Shown: positions 15,103-23,774, counted from the first letter of the stretch. The stretch is DNA of 34,335 bases from a virus (IMGVR_UViG_3300042923_001157:1-34335); one strand, 5' to 3'. Notes: a model not told the origin generated them from the sequence alone. A program made the numbers and translations.

Positions 15103-15476
15103 AGATCTCCCTCCAGTTTTACATTAGTGTATATTTCTAAAGTTAAATCACTTTGCTTAATATCATCCTTATTAGTGAAATGATACGCATTATAAACTTT
15201 ATAATGTTGATCATTTATTTTTAAAACATGTAATGACCCTATTTCTTTCATTTGAGGAATACGAATTTTAAGTGATATGTTTTTTTTACGTTGTTCTAAT
15301 TCAAACCTTAATTTATCCGTTATTGATAGTTCTTCATAATAAAACCTTTTATCTGGATAGATCTCTTTTAAATATTCTATAGGAAAACTATCAGATGTTT
15401 GTTTTATCTCAAAGAGTTTAAACACACCATCATTGTAACTCGGTAGGTTTGTAATATTTAATTTGAAGTTTCGCAT
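15099..15476 (-). CDS. Head-closure (stopper) protein
   Basis: A 125-residue beta-rich protein (LRFELEQRKKNISLKIRIPQ, HYKVYNAYHFTN) placed after the head-tail adaptor, as in SPP1 gp16-type head-closure proteins. Start ATG 15476 lies 5 nt from GGAGGTGA; GTG 15482 is inside that motif. It overlaps the upstream adaptor gene by 47 nt, unusually long, and the downstream gene by 4 nt. Confidence 0.65.
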   Translation of the reverse strand: MRNFKLNITNLPSYNDGVFKLFEIKQTSDSFPIEYLKEIYPDKRFYYEELSITDKLRFELEQRKKNISLKIRIPQMKEIGSLHVLKINDQHYKVYNAYHFTNKDDIKQSDLTLEIYTNVKLEGDL

Positions 15477-15720
15477 ACTCACCTCCGTATAATTCTTTGA
15501 ACTCTGCTAATCTCTTATAAGAAGCATATAATACATAGTTTTTTAGTAAGCTTCTAGCTTCTAAATCTTCCTCATATTTAATTAATTCTCCACTAGAATT
15601 ATTAATACTATATTCAGCTTCCTTAATATAACTTTCTATAGTCGTATCTTCAATCATAGGTGATATTTGTTGCTCGCCTCTAACCTCTTCAACAATTTTT
15701 TTAATTTGAGTGTCAGTCAT
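15430..15720 (-). CDS. Head-tail connector (adaptor), gp6-like
   Basis: A 96-residue helical protein. The segment ARSLLKNYVLYASYKRLAEF followed by KELYGGEYAKLQIKYY is the usual C-terminal half of gp6/gp15-type head-tail adaptors, which bind the portal. AGGGGG precedes the ATG. Confidence 0.8.
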   Translation of the reverse strand: MTDTQIKKIVEEVRGEQQISPMIEDTTIESYIKEAEYSINNSSGELIKYEEDLEARSLLKNYVLYASYKRLAEFKELYGGEYAKLQIKYYKPTELQ

Positions 15721-15731
15721 TTTGATACCCC

Positions 15732-16154
15732 CTATTCGTTATTTGATTTTTGATTTGCTCTTTTTTCCTTTATTAATCTTATTAATTCATCATTAGATAT
15801 AATTGCTTTAAATTGTATTTCTAAATTTTTAGCTATTGCTTTTAACTCAGGTTGCTTTAAACCATTTAAATCGGAATTATTATCTTCTGGCTTATCTTTT
15901 ACGTCTGTTCCTGAATTATTTTCTCCTGGTTGTTTTTCTTGATTTGTTCCTGGCACATCATCTTTTGGTTTATCTTCTTGTTTGTCTTCTTCAAATTTAA
16001 TCAAAGGAACACCTATTTTATTATTAATAGTAGTCAAATCTGCTATTCTACTTTCTTCTATTTCACGATTATCGTATGGAAATTTATTAGTAACTTCATA
16101 TATATGTTTATTTTCATCTTCTAAATCTTGGAATTTGTGAATTACTTTATACAT
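15732..16154 (-). CDS. Head-tail region protein with C-terminal HeH/LEM-like domain
   Basis: A 140-residue protein. The N-terminal 50 residues (YKVIHKFQDLEDENKHIYEV) resemble short phage head proteins; residues 55-95 are a Pro/Gln/Asp/Lys-rich linker; the C-terminal 40 residues (LNGLKQPELKAIAKNLEIQF and so on to LIRLIKEKR) follow the HeH/LEM-SAP helix-extension-helix pattern. Such domains are found in phage capsid-adjacent proteins and may bind DNA, but no activity is proven. It lies between the capsid and connector genes and is followed by no terminator. Confidence 0.65.
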   Translation of the reverse strand: MYKVIHKFQDLEDENKHIYEVTNKFPYDNREIEESRIADLTTINNKIGVPLIKFEEDKQEDKPKDDVPGTNQEKQPGENNSGTDVKDKPEDNNSDLNGLKQPELKAIAKNLEIQFKAIISNDELIRLIKEKRANQKSNNE

Positions 16155-16178
16155 AATTTTTCTCCTTTCTAAATAGAG

Positions 16179-16201
16179 AAGAGGCTTAAATTAAGCCCCT
16201 T
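16179..16201 (-). terminator. Hairpin downstream of the capsid gene
   Basis: On the minus strand AAGGGGCTT pairs with AAGCCTCTT (one wobble) around AATTT. It overlaps the stop codon of the capsid gene. Its stem GGGGCTT/AAGCCTC is shared with the hairpin after the major tail gene; both probably raise the yield of the major structural protein in front of them. Confidence 0.7.
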
Positions 16202-17327
16202 GTACCACTTCTATTGTTTTTACAGTTGGTATATACTCTTCTAATTTTGTTACATCAAATACATATGCCACATTATCATCTGATGCTCTACCATTTGAGT
16301 AACCTTTTCCTATTACTAAATCTGCATCGTCTAAAGCTAATGTTTGATCAAATTCTTTTATACCTAAATTATTCAAACCTAATGTGTATTTTTTAGGTAT
16401 AAACAATGCAGCTTTACCTATAGGATTGTTAGCACTAGTTTTAACTACCATATTTTTATATGATGAAATCAATTTGCCTTCATCGTTATATATAGCAGGT
16501 GCTACATAATCTGCCTCATCGTTAGGATGACATATTAATACTAATTCATCAATTACTCTTTTTCCATTTTTATTTAAATACTTTTTAGCTGGTGCTAAAG
16601 CTTTCGGTTTGAATGAAGTTAAATCTGTATTTAAAATCTTGTCTTTATGAGTTTGATCTTCGTTTACTTCTGCTATTTTCTTATAAATACCTATTGGTTC
16701 ATTCTTACCACTTCCTTGTAAGAATCCATATTCTAATCCGTCATTTAATTGTTCTTTCAATACTTCTTTGAAATATTTATCAACAAATGGTAATGCTAAC
16801 TCACTAATAGCTTTAGGAATTATCATATATACAGTTAATTTAGATACGTCCATATCAACTAATGCAAAACTAGCAGTTAATTCTCCTCTTATAACATCTG
16901 TTAGTCCGCCCCAAGAATAAGCACCTGTTTTAGATGCAGAAATCCATTTTTTAACGTTAGCAGGAGCAAAATTTACGTAACTTAATATTCCACTTTCTTT
17001 CTTTACATCTTCTAAAGTAACATCTATTATTGTATTAGGAATTATATCTATTTGATTTGCTGTTACAGCTTGTTTTACATTTTGTATCAATGCATAAAAT
17101 TCTTTTTCTTTGCTTGATAGAACTCTTAAATTAAGAGATTTTGCATAATCTTTATCACTCTCAGCTTTATTTGCCTGTTCTGTAATCTCTTGTATTAATT
17201 CACTATTATATGCTGATACTAATGTTTCTACTGCATCAGCTACTGCTTGAGATTTATCTTCTGTATTTTGTAGAATTTTTAAAGCCTGTTCTTTAGCTTC
17301 TTTCATTTTATTATTATCTAATTTCAT
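16191..17327 (-). CDS. Major capsid protein (HK97 fold)
   Basis: A 378-residue protein with the HK97 phage_capsid pattern: an N-terminal helical delta-like region (to about 90), then IPNTIIDVTLEDVKKESGIL, SWGGLTDVIRGELTASFALV, a spine helix (ISELALPFVDKYFKEVLKEQ) and GFLQGSGKNEPIGIYK. The upstream ClpP-type protease probably removes the N-terminal scaffold domain. Strong GGGAGG Shine-Dalgarno. Confidence 0.93.
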   Translation of the reverse strand: MKLDNNKMKEAKEQALKILQNTEDKSQAVADAVETLVSAYNSELIQEITEQANKAESDKDYAKSLNLRVLSSKEKEFYALIQNVKQAVTANQIDIIPNTIIDVTLEDVKKESGILSYVNFAPANVKKWISASKTGAYSWGGLTDVIRGELTASFALVDMDVSKLTVYMIIPKAISELALPFVDKYFKEVLKEQLNDGLEYGFLQGSGKNEPIGIYKKIAEVNEDQTHKDKILNTDLTSFKPKALAPAKKYLNKNGKRVIDELVLICHPNDEADYVAPAIYNDEGKLISSYKNMVVKTSANNPIGKAALFIPKKYTLGLNNLGIKEFDQTLALDDADLVIGKGYSNGRASDDNVAYVFDVTKLEEYIPTVKTIEVVQGA

Positions 17328-17339
17328 TTTATTTCCTCC

Positions 17340-18041
17340 CTATTTTTTTGACATAAAAAAAAGATCCCACGGATCTTTACTCTCTTTACTTGTTATACCT
17401 ATGTTGTTTTCTAATTCTTTTAATTTCATTACCATTTTGTGAATATAGTGATTTTCTATAGATTGTTTTGCTTCATTGTATCTTTCAATTGTAGTTGCAA
17501 ATCCCATTTCAAATCCCTCTTTTGATGTTATCCATGTCTCATTATCCATCTTTTCTTTTATCTCTTCTTCTGAAAGTCCAGTTTTAGAAACATAGATATT
17601 TACACTTGGTTGAGTTATTTTTTCTAAATCTTCAGCAGCTTTTCTCATAGCATTACTATCGCCTTCTGCATAACTCCATGCATTATGAATCATAAGTAAC
17701 CCATTTTCTGGTATGATTCTTTTTTTACCTGCCATAAATATTACACTTGCAGCACTGCAAGCAAATCCATCTACAATAGTAATAAGATTTCCTTTAAATT
17801 CTGATAGCAAGCTATAGATAGCTAATCCTTCTGAAACAGATCCTCCCATAGAATTTATTCTTACTTTTAAATTATCAGTATCAACTTTTGATAACGCATC
17901 CTTTAAAGTAAATGCATCTGTACTATCTGTTTCAATACCTAACCATTTTTCTATAATGTTCTTTTTTCTTATTTCTCCATAGATATATAATTCTGTTGTG
18001 GATTCATCAACTTTTTTGAATTGCATATATTTATCTCCCAT
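17340..18041 (-). CDS. ClpP-type head maturation protease (S14)
   Basis: A 233-residue serine peptidase. INSMGGSVSEGLAIYSLL is the substrate groove motif, FACSAAS gives the nucleophile S96, and LLMIHNAW gives H119; the acidic residue follows in the helical arm. It processes the capsid/scaffold during head assembly. Start at ATG 18041 (GGAGGTG 9 nt upstream) is preferred over GTG 18053; ATG 18026 preceded by GGGAG is equally possible. Overlaps the portal gene. Confidence 0.9.
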   Translation of the reverse strand: MGDKYMQFKKVDESTTELYIYGEIRKKNIIEKWLGIETDSTDAFTLKDALSKVDTDNLKVRINSMGGSVSEGLAIYSLLSEFKGNLITIVDGFACSAASVIFMAGKKRIIPENGLLMIHNAWSYAEGDSNAMRKAAEDLEKITQPSVNIYVSKTGLSEEEIKEKMDNETWITSKEGFEMGFATTIERYNEAKQSIENHYIHKMVMKLKELENNIGITSKESKDPWDLFFMSKK

Positions 18042-19230
18042 TATTTTTTTCACCTCCCTTCACATTTCCAAAATTTTTAGTAACATAATGCTCTTTGGCC
18101 CATTCTTCATCAGTCAAAGGTATTCCTAAAAATCCTTCTATATCATTATGGCTAAAACTAATACCTTTAAGCTTTTCTAAACTTCCCGCAACATCCATAA
18201 TATCAAAATGTTTCATATTAAACTTATTTATTTTAATTTTTTCACCCTTAATATATTCATCTTGATCAAATAATTTAGCATTCATGCCATCTTCTAAGAT
18301 TTCTAATATTGGACTAACTGCAAAAGTTATAAAATCGTTTGTTCCTGTTGATTTATCAGTTTTACTTCCGTAATAAACATCAAGAGGTATATTAAATGCC
18401 TTTGCTACTTGATCGCCTACATCTTTTACCATTTTTCTATAGTCCTCAGACGTTTTTTCTGTTTCTTTATTTAATCTAATTAAATCAAACTGATCCGCTA
18501 GCATTATTATAGAGTCTTTGTCTTCATCTATGAGTCCATCAGATATTTTCTTTTTGAATGCCTCATAATCTATAGGCTGTTTAGTTATAGGATCTAATAA
18601 CGCATTTTGTGTACCTTGATACTTTAATTTCCATTTTTGCAAGTTCGATAATTTATAGCTCTTTGAGGCTATAGATAATAACTTTGCATATTCATTATAA
18701 AAATTATCTAAATACTCTTTTATTTTTGATTCGCCTAAAGTCAAATATATAACATCTTCAATATCATATGTTTTTTCAATCTTAAGTTCATTTCCTTTTG
18801 TATCACTTAAAATTATATTATTAAATTTCTTAGGTAACATCACATCATTTGTTGTATCAAAACTTTTAGCTAAATATAGAGTTTTTGAACCTTTCATATT
18901 TGATTTATTAAGTAAAATTAAAGCTTCCTGGTCTATCAATAATTTTTGTATAACTCGATAAAAAAATGCAGTACCTTGCTCATTATAATTAGGACGTATA
19001 TTTAGTCTATAATAAGCATCGTCTATAGTTTCAATGACTCTTTTTTTATTTTTATTATATCTATAAACTTTAATTTCACTTTTACTTATTGTCTTAGAGA
19101 TTAAGTCAATTGCATGTCCTATTTCTAAAGCTTTCACATAAAGTTCTTTTCCTCCAGCTCCGACTATTATATCAATTAGTGTTTTGTCACTAGTTGACCA
19201 TATTCCTTTAAACCAATCTGCTATATTCAT
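18031..19230 (-). CDS. Portal protein (HK97 family)
   Basis: A 399-residue protein. ADWFKGIWS at the start, AIDLISKTISKSEIKVYRYN, the RPNYNEQGTAFFYRVIQKLL segment and AFNIPLDVYYGSKTD are typical of phage_portal family members. It forms the dodecameric vertex ring for packaging and for docking of the connectors. Ends ahead of a short overlap with the protease gene. Confidence 0.92.
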   Translation of the reverse strand: MNIADWFKGIWSTSDKTLIDIIVGAGGKELYVKALEIGHAIDLISKTISKSEIKVYRYNKNKKRVIETIDDAYYRLNIRPNYNEQGTAFFYRVIQKLLIDQEALILLNKSNMKGSKTLYLAKSFDTTNDVMLPKKFNNIILSDTKGNELKIEKTYDIEDVIYLTLGESKIKEYLDNFYNEYAKLLSIASKSYKLSNLQKWKLKYQGTQNALLDPITKQPIDYEAFKKKISDGLIDEDKDSIIMLADQFDLIRLNKETEKTSEDYRKMVKDVGDQVAKAFNIPLDVYYGSKTDKSTGTNDFITFAVSPILEILEDGMNAKLFDQDEYIKGEKIKINKFNMKHFDIMDVAGSLEKLKGISFSHNDIEGFLGIPLTDEEWAKEHYVTKNFGNVKGGEKNNGR

Positions 19231-19244
19231 AATTCACCACCTTT

Positions 19245-20969
19245 CTATACATATACATATATAACTTGCTCATTTAATAGTTCTTCACCACTCATAGCAC
19301 ATACAAATGCCATAAATGGATCGTTCTTACGAAGTTTTGGTTCAATTTTTTCATAGACTTTGTTTCCGTCTTTTTTTGTGACAACTTTTGTATTATTTAT
19401 TGCCCACCTCATTATAGCACTATTTCCTATATTAATTCTTCCCTCTTCAAATTCCACTTCTATCTTTGGAGCATATATTGCAGCAATACTTGCCGGATAT
19501 CTTATCATTTCTAATTGTCCTCCTGGATTAGTCTTTTCATGATACTCGGTTATTCCATATTTTTCAAAGGTCTTTCGATATAATTTAAATTGATAATTAT
19601 CCATTTTAATTCTTTTTAGATTATATTTTTGCATTTCATTTATAACCCATAATATAATTTCATCTTCCGATATAGTGCTTGTATTTACAACTTCAAAATC
19701 AGTATATCCATATTCACCTGCTAGATGAAAAGGAAATTTTATATCGCTAAAAAAACGTCCATTTGAGCATATCCATGTCTTTTGTATCCATATATACTCA
19801 TTTTTATCTTTGAATAAAAAACCAGCACTAGCAAAATCATTTAAACTAGCCATATCCATTCCAACTACAGTTAGCATACTTGTAAGATTTGGTTTATCTC
19901 TTTCAATCTTATTTTCTATATTTTTATATGAAGCTTTCTCTAGATTTTCCCAAGAAGTTACAGCATCATCTTCCTTTATCATCGGGAAGTTCATTCTCTG
20001 TGGATAATATTCTTGCTTATATGATCTTTGTATGGTCATTTTCATATAATCTTTAAAAAGTTGTTCCTTTAATGTTGGCATAAATTTTAAACTAGGATTA
20101 GCCTTACACCAATTAGAGTAGTCTATATCATTTTTGTTTTTTGTTTCTAAAAACTTTTTCATAGGATTATGTATATCAGCTTCTGAATTTACTCTATAAA
20201 TAAAAGGAAGTAATCCCAAATAATTAGGTTCTCCCCTTAATACTTGCATAGCTAAATCTTTTTTTTCATCTAAAGGACCATCTCTAACAACACCATCAGT
20301 TGTAATTGTAATTATTCTTGCATGTTTTATTTTACCTAAACCAGATGTAAAAGTATTTAACTGTTTATAATCAACATAAGTATGTAACTCATTAAAAATT
20401 ATCATTCCTGTTTGTTTACCATATTTAGTTGCAGCATTTGATGTATTATATCTTAAAATAGATTTTGTTTGTCTATTTATAATTTCAACCTTATTCCAGT
20501 AAAAATATTTTTTCATTACTGCTTTGTTAGATTCTAGCATATTATATACAACATTATAGCTATTTAGTGCGGTTTCTTCTGCCGTTGCAACTATATCTAT
20601 ATGATAATTCTTAACTCCATAAAAATGAGTTTGTAAATAATTTGCCAATGGCATTATTAATCCATCTTTCCCATTTCCTCTTGCTATTAATAAAAATATA
20701 TCTGGAAATTTTACTATATCATGATTGTCTTTTTCATACATAAACACACATGCATATATTGCTTTTTGATAAATTCCTAATTTGTAATACCATTTTTCAC
20801 AATATGCTATGCATTGTTTTGTTTGCTTTTCATCATAATAGACTTCACCTTTTTCTAAAGTTGGAATTATAACGTTTTCAAATAGTAAAAAAATTTCCTC
20901 TGGTATTTCTTCTTTGTGTGTTTTAGAATATTTAATATAGTCATCTATTTCCTTACAATAAATCTTCAT
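19245..20969 (-). CDS. Terminase large subunit
   Basis: About 574 residues. The ATPase has a Walker A-like LLIARGNGKDG (residues 94-103) and Walker B-like TGMIIFNELHTY; the nuclease domain starts with VVGMDMASLNDFASAGFLF, supplying the first metal-binding Asp. Family resemblance is to the TerL of HK97-like cos phages. Several in-frame starts occur at 20987, 20981, 20975 and 20969; 20969 is chosen because GGTGATG is 9 nt upstream. It overlaps the small subunit gene. Confidence 0.93.
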   Translation of the reverse strand: MKIYCKEIDDYIKYSKTHKEEIPEEIFLLFENVIIPTLEKGEVYYDEKQTKQCIAYCEKWYYKLGIYQKAIYACVFMYEKDNHDIVKFPDIFLLIARGNGKDGLIMPLANYLQTHFYGVKNYHIDIVATAEETALNSYNVVYNMLESNKAVMKKYFYWNKVEIINRQTKSILRYNTSNAATKYGKQTGMIIFNELHTYVDYKQLNTFTSGLGKIKHARIITITTDGVVRDGPLDEKKDLAMQVLRGEPNYLGLLPFIYRVNSEADIHNPMKKFLETKNKNDIDYSNWCKANPSLKFMPTLKEQLFKDYMKMTIQRSYKQEYYPQRMNFPMIKEDDAVTSWENLEKASYKNIENKIERDKPNLTSMLTVVGMDMASLNDFASAGFLFKDKNEYIWIQKTWICSNGRFFSDIKFPFHLAGEYGYTDFEVVNTSTISEDEIILWVINEMQKYNLKRIKMDNYQFKLYRKTFEKYGITEYHEKTNPGGQLEMIRYPASIAAIYAPKIEVEFEEGRINIGNSAIMRWAINNTKVVTKKDGNKVYEKIEPKLRKNDPFMAFVCAMSGEELLNEQVIYVYV

Positions 20970-21327
20970 TTGCATCAGCATCACCACTCGACTTTGACGG
21001 ATTACAGTTATCTATGGCTTTAGGCTCGTTTAGTCCTAAATCTGATAGTACCTTCATTAACTGTATGGAAACTTTTAATAACTTTTCTACACTTTTATTA
21101 TCATCTTCTTTTTTATAACCATTTCCTGTTGATGATTTAATTCTAAGGCCTCTTTTTTGTATATCTTCTTGCAATACATCCTTTATCATAAATAAATATA
21201 TAGCATGTTCTAATAGGTCATCATATTGGGGTCCAATTTTATTTTGTTCTATTAACTGTTCTTTCAATTCTTCTTTTATTTTATTATATTTTTCTTGATT
21301 AGCTTTGCTAATTTTAAGCCCTGCCAT
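20953..21327 (-). CDS. Terminase small subunit (P27 family)
   Basis: A 124-residue protein: NQEKYNKIKEELKEQLIEQN, DDLLEHAIYLFMIKDVLQED, and KLLKVSIQLMKVLSDLGLNE match the helical P27-type small terminase, which recognises the packaging site and loads TerL. Two adjacent ATG codons (21330, 21327); the second has better spacing from GGGGGTGAT. Confidence 0.85.
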   Translation of the reverse strand: MAGLKISKANQEKYNKIKEELKEQLIEQNKIGPQYDDLLEHAIYLFMIKDVLQEDIQKRGLRIKSSTGNGYKKEDDNKSVEKLLKVSIQLMKVLSDLGLNEPKAIDNCNPSKSSGDADANEDLL

Positions 21328-21368
21328 CATATCACCCCCTTTATGTGCGATATTTTTGTTTTATTTGA

Positions 21369-21396
21369 ACAGTCACCTCCACACACCCGCTCTCCT
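21369..21396. other. GC-rich intergenic block, candidate cos region
   Basis: The segment CAGTCACCTCCACACACCCG and the following CTCTCC stand out as GC-rich in a very AT-rich intergenic stretch just upstream of terS. Phages with P27 TerS plus HNH endonuclease package from cos ends, and cos normally lies near terS. No cohesive-end sequence can be identified by eye, so this is only a location guess. Confidence 0.35.
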
Positions 21397-21406
21397 TAAA
21401 TTTTTT

Positions 21407-21835
21407 TTAATGTGTAGATTTTGATGGGGGGATGTTACTGTCATTTTGATTTTCACTTATCAACACAATTAACACACTAGACATTATATATGCTTTAAAT
21501 ATGTGTGTTTCTGTTATATAAGTTTTACCTTTTACAAATGAACCATCATATAATCCCAAAGAGTTTATTACTACATTTCTTTCGTCTTCAAGTAGATTAG
21601 TTTGTAAATCTATAGTACTAGCTATCACCTTTATTATATCCGTACAGTGTTGTATCTGGTCTTTAACTTTAGTATCTGATATTATTTGAACACTTGTTAC
21701 TACATCTTCACTCTCGTAACAATCAGCATATATATAATCAGTAAACTTTAATATAGATACTGGTTTGTTTTTTTCTTTTAGTTCTGCATTTATTTCTTTT
21801 GACTTATAACCTTTTATTAAATGTTCTAATTTCAT
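21407..21835 (-). CDS. Protein of unknown function between HNH and terminase genes
   Basis: A 142-residue soluble protein with no motif I recognise (KLEHLIKGYKSKEINAELKE, then ILKFTDYIYADCYESEDVV). The C-terminus includes a hydrophobic strand (YIMSSVLIVLISENQ). The ATG is preceded by GAGGAGAAGTGG and lies 1 nt after the HNH stop, so it is cotranslated with the packaging genes. A packaging accessory role is possible from position only. Confidence 0.6.
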   Translation of the reverse strand: MKLEHLIKGYKSKEINAELKEKNKPVSILKFTDYIYADCYESEDVVTSVQIISDTKVKDQIQHCTDIIKVIASTIDLQTNLLEDERNVVINSLGLYDGSFVKGKTYITETHIFKAYIMSSVLIVLISENQNDSNIPPSKSTH

Positions 21836-21836
21836 G

Positions 21837-22202
21837 TTACCACTTCTCCTCCGTTAACGGCTTCTTTTTATACCTCCAGGTCCATCTATGACGTTCTTCT
21901 ATTATCTCATGAGCCTCAAAACTTAAACTAACTAAGTTATCTAAATCCAAGCATATATCTGGTCTTTCTTTTATTGAAATTTTATGATGTACTGTATTTG
22001 CATCTATTAACTTTATCTTATCTGGTTTGTGAATACCATCATCCCATTTACCTAAGAAAAATTGGCACTTACCTTTGTCTCTTATTAAAACTTTTTCTCT
22101 TGCTATATCAAAGTCTGTTGAATTATAAAATGCATCTGTATTACCTCTTGCAATTTCTAATGGCCAATTATAATGTTTTCTTCTTGCTCTTCTCTTTTTC
22201 AA
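21837..22202 (-). CDS. HNH endonuclease, packaging-associated
   Basis: A 121-residue protein with an HNH core: TVHHKISIKERPDICLDLDN, then LVSLSFEAHEIIEERH; the HH, N and H positions are present. The usual CxxC zinc pairs are absent, leaving CQFFLG only. In HK97-like cos phages an HNH next to terminase nicks DNA at cos together with TerL. TTG start overlaps the upstream stop (TTGA) and follows AAGGTGAT. Confidence 0.88.
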   Translation of the reverse strand: MKKRRARRKHYNWPLEIARGNTDAFYNSTDFDIAREKVLIRDKGKCQFFLGKWDDGIHKPDKIKLIDANTVHHKISIKERPDICLDLDNLVSLSFEAHEIIEERHRWTWRYKKKPLTEEKW

Positions 22203-22396
22203 ACAATCACCTTATAATTTGTGCATTTATAAGACTCTACTCCATCTTTAAAAATATGTTCTAATCTTAAACAATCTTTACTATTATTTATACAATTAGG
22301 ACAGCAATTTTTATTTAATTGTACTAATTGTTGTTTCCTTTTATTTTCTGCATCTCTAATAATTGATTCATATATATCATTTCTATTTTGTTTCAC
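22199..22396 (-). CDS. Small Cys-rich (zinc-finger-like) protein
   Basis: A 65-residue protein with NCCPNC, DCLRLEH and YKCTNY: three cysteines in a CCxxC cluster and two further ones, consistent with a zinc-bound small fold. N-terminal half is a charged helix. GTG start preceded by GAGGTGAT. Function unknown; cotranscribed with the HNH gene. Confidence 0.65.
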   Translation of the reverse strand: MKQNRNDIYESIIRDAENKRKQQLVQLNKNCCPNCINNSKDCLRLEHIFKDGVESYKCTNYKVIV

Positions 22397-22400
22397 AATA

Positions 22401-22586
22401 TCACCTCATCCATTTTATTGGGAAGGCATTTATTGTTTTTTGACTAGAATTAATATACTCATTCAATCTAGCATCTAAGTTAGCATTTAATATAATTACA
22501 AAATCATTTGAGCCTAATTCAACACATATGTCTAAGTTAGTTTCTTTAGCTATTCCAAAAATGTGTTCTAATTCTTGCTTATTCAT
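22401..22586 (-). CDS. Small hypothetical protein
   Basis: A 61-residue protein (NKQELEHIFGIAKETNLDIC, DFVIILNANL) with an alternating helix-strand look and no known motif. Start at 22586 since GACGTGAT lies 4 nt upstream. It follows the tiny gene at 22677 and precedes the Cys-rich gene. Confidence 0.55.
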   Translation of the reverse strand: MNKQELEHIFGIAKETNLDICVELGSNDFVIILNANLDARLNEYINSSQKTINAFPIKWMR

Positions 22587-22599
22587 ATATATCACGTCC

Positions 22600-22677
22600 C
22601 TATATAATATTCAAAATATGCTTTTTATAATATTCACAAGCTTCTTTTAAATTGTTAAATGTTTTAACATCTTTCAT
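22600..22677 (-). CDS. 25-residue small protein, first of the late operon
   Basis: ATG at 22677 after AATGGTGATTTAT, reading MKDVKTFNNLKEACEYYKKH and ending at TAG 22602-22600, 5 nt ahead of the next Shine-Dalgarno. Lys/Tyr-rich helix, typical of tiny phage genes. It is the first gene below the terminator at 22704-22735. Confidence 0.5.
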   Translation of the reverse strand: MKDVKTFNNLKEACEYYKKHILNII

Positions 22678-22703
22678 ATAAATCACCATTCCTTTTGGGG
22701 TAT

Positions 22704-22735
22704 AAAAAAAACAGTCTTAATAAGACTGTTTTTAA
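22704..22735. terminator. Strong bidirectional hairpin terminator
   Basis: AAAAACAGTCTT pairs with AAGACTGTTTTT around AAT (stem near 22711-22718 and 22722-22729, flanked by A and T runs). It ends transcription of the gene at 22744-23040 and insulates the late operon. Confidence 0.88.
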
Positions 22736-22743
22736 ATTAAATT

Positions 22744-23040
22744 TTATAAATAGAGTTTCCAATCATTTTTTCTATACTCTATTTGTTTTTTTATTGTTTC
22801 TAAAGTTTCAACATCTGGTATATACATTCTTTCTATATAAACTATAACTTGATTTTCTGAATAGTCTATTGTTACATCTGTTACTTTATACTCTTCATTT
22901 TTACTTTTAGGATGTAAATATATCCAATCATAGATATTATCACCAATTCTTGGAATAAAATCAGATTTTATTTCTTTCATTATAGTTTTTGTTTGTTTTG
23001 TTTCTTTAATTTCCATTATTTGCTGTAATGTTATTTTCAT
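22744..23040 (-). CDS. Hypothetical protein downstream of tandem boxes
   Basis: A 98-residue protein with a charged N-terminal helix (TLQQIMEIKETKQTKTIMKE) and a beta-rich middle (DFIPRIGDNIYDWIYLHPKS, VTIDYSENQVIVYIERMYI) that looks like a small barrel. No family recognised. Start at ATG 23040, with GGGGTG 6 nt before; GTG 23049 is inside it. It has its own terminator and the paired TGTCGAA-like boxes lie 33-62 bp upstream of the start. Confidence 0.6.
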   Translation of the reverse strand: MKITLQQIMEIKETKQTKTIMKEIKSDFIPRIGDNIYDWIYLHPKSKNEEYKVTDVTIDYSENQVIVYIERMYIPDVETLETIKKQIEYRKNDWKLYL

Positions 23041-23072
23041 TTTACTCACCCCTATATCATTTTAACATCATA

Positions 23073-23102
23073 ATTCGACTTTATTTGTCGAAACTTGTCA
23101 AA
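23073..23102 (+). promoter_or_regulatory. Tandem TGTCGAA-like boxes, site C
   Basis: TGTCGAA at 23086-23092 and TGTCAAA at 23096-23102 are spaced 10 bp, as at site B. A third, inverted copy (TTCGACT) lies at 23074-23080. The site is in the gap between the unknown genes at 22744-23040 and 23106-23774, upstream of the former. TTGACA on the minus strand overlaps the distal box and may be a -35 element, but I see no well-spaced -10. Confidence 0.45.
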
Positions 23103-23105
23103 ATA

Positions 23106-23774
23106 TTAAGTTTGTGAATCTATTAATCTACTTCTTTTATATTTAACTACTTCAGCATATTTATATATAAAATCATCATACTTTATAAATTCAATTTTAA
23201 ATGGTTCCCTCATATTTCTTAAATAAAATACATTATTGGATGTAAATGATAATAAATAAATATCTTTAGTCAAAGTCTTATCTTTCATTACTTCAAATAT
23301 TAATGTTTCAATCTCGTGTGCAACAATAATTGTTTCAAAAAAATTATTACTTTTACTAATGGGAAATGGATAAAATAATATTATGTTTTTATTTTCAGAG
23401 AATTTTATAGATTTTACTAAATCCTTGTAATCGAATTCTAAATCTTGAAAGTAAAAATTACCTGTACATATAGAACTATTTAATTTATACCAATAATCCT
23501 GTAATACTTTTGCAGGAAATGAATTAGTTATACTCATTTGTTTTAAGAACTCTTGTGGCATAAATATTTTACAATCTAATTCATATGATTTATCTAAAGA
23601 TACATAATCAGGTTCTTTATTGGGTTGCTTTTCTATATGATTGAATGGTATATTACTCTTAAAAATATCAATAGATTTATTTATTATTTCTAAAACTAAT
23701 TGCTCATTTATTACTTTATCTTTTATATTTTTATATGCATCCTTGATTTTCATTTCAAACTCTTCCTCAAACAT
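23106..23774 (-). CDS. Unknown protein in a self-contained transcription unit
   Basis: A 222-residue soluble protein (EFEMKIKDAYKNIKDKVINE, LDKSYELDCKIFMPQEFLKQ, NIILFYPFPISKSNNFFETI). Secondary structure looks mixed alpha/beta; no catalytic motif or membrane segment. GGTGAT precedes the ATG. It has its own promoter (23792-23820), an upstream terminator (23833-23859) and lies between the late operon and the late regulator, so it has the form of a moron gene expressed independently of the lytic cycle. Function unknown. Confidence 0.65.
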   Translation of the reverse strand: MFEEEFEMKIKDAYKNIKDKVINEQLVLEIINKSIDIFKSNIPFNHIEKQPNKEPDYVSLDKSYELDCKIFMPQEFLKQMSITNSFPAKVLQDYWYKLNSSICTGNFYFQDLEFDYKDLVKSIKFSENKNIILFYPFPISKSNNFFETIIVAHEIETLIFEVMKDKTLTKDIYLLSFTSNNVFYLRNMREPFKIEFIKYDDFIYKYAEVVKYKRSRLIDSQT

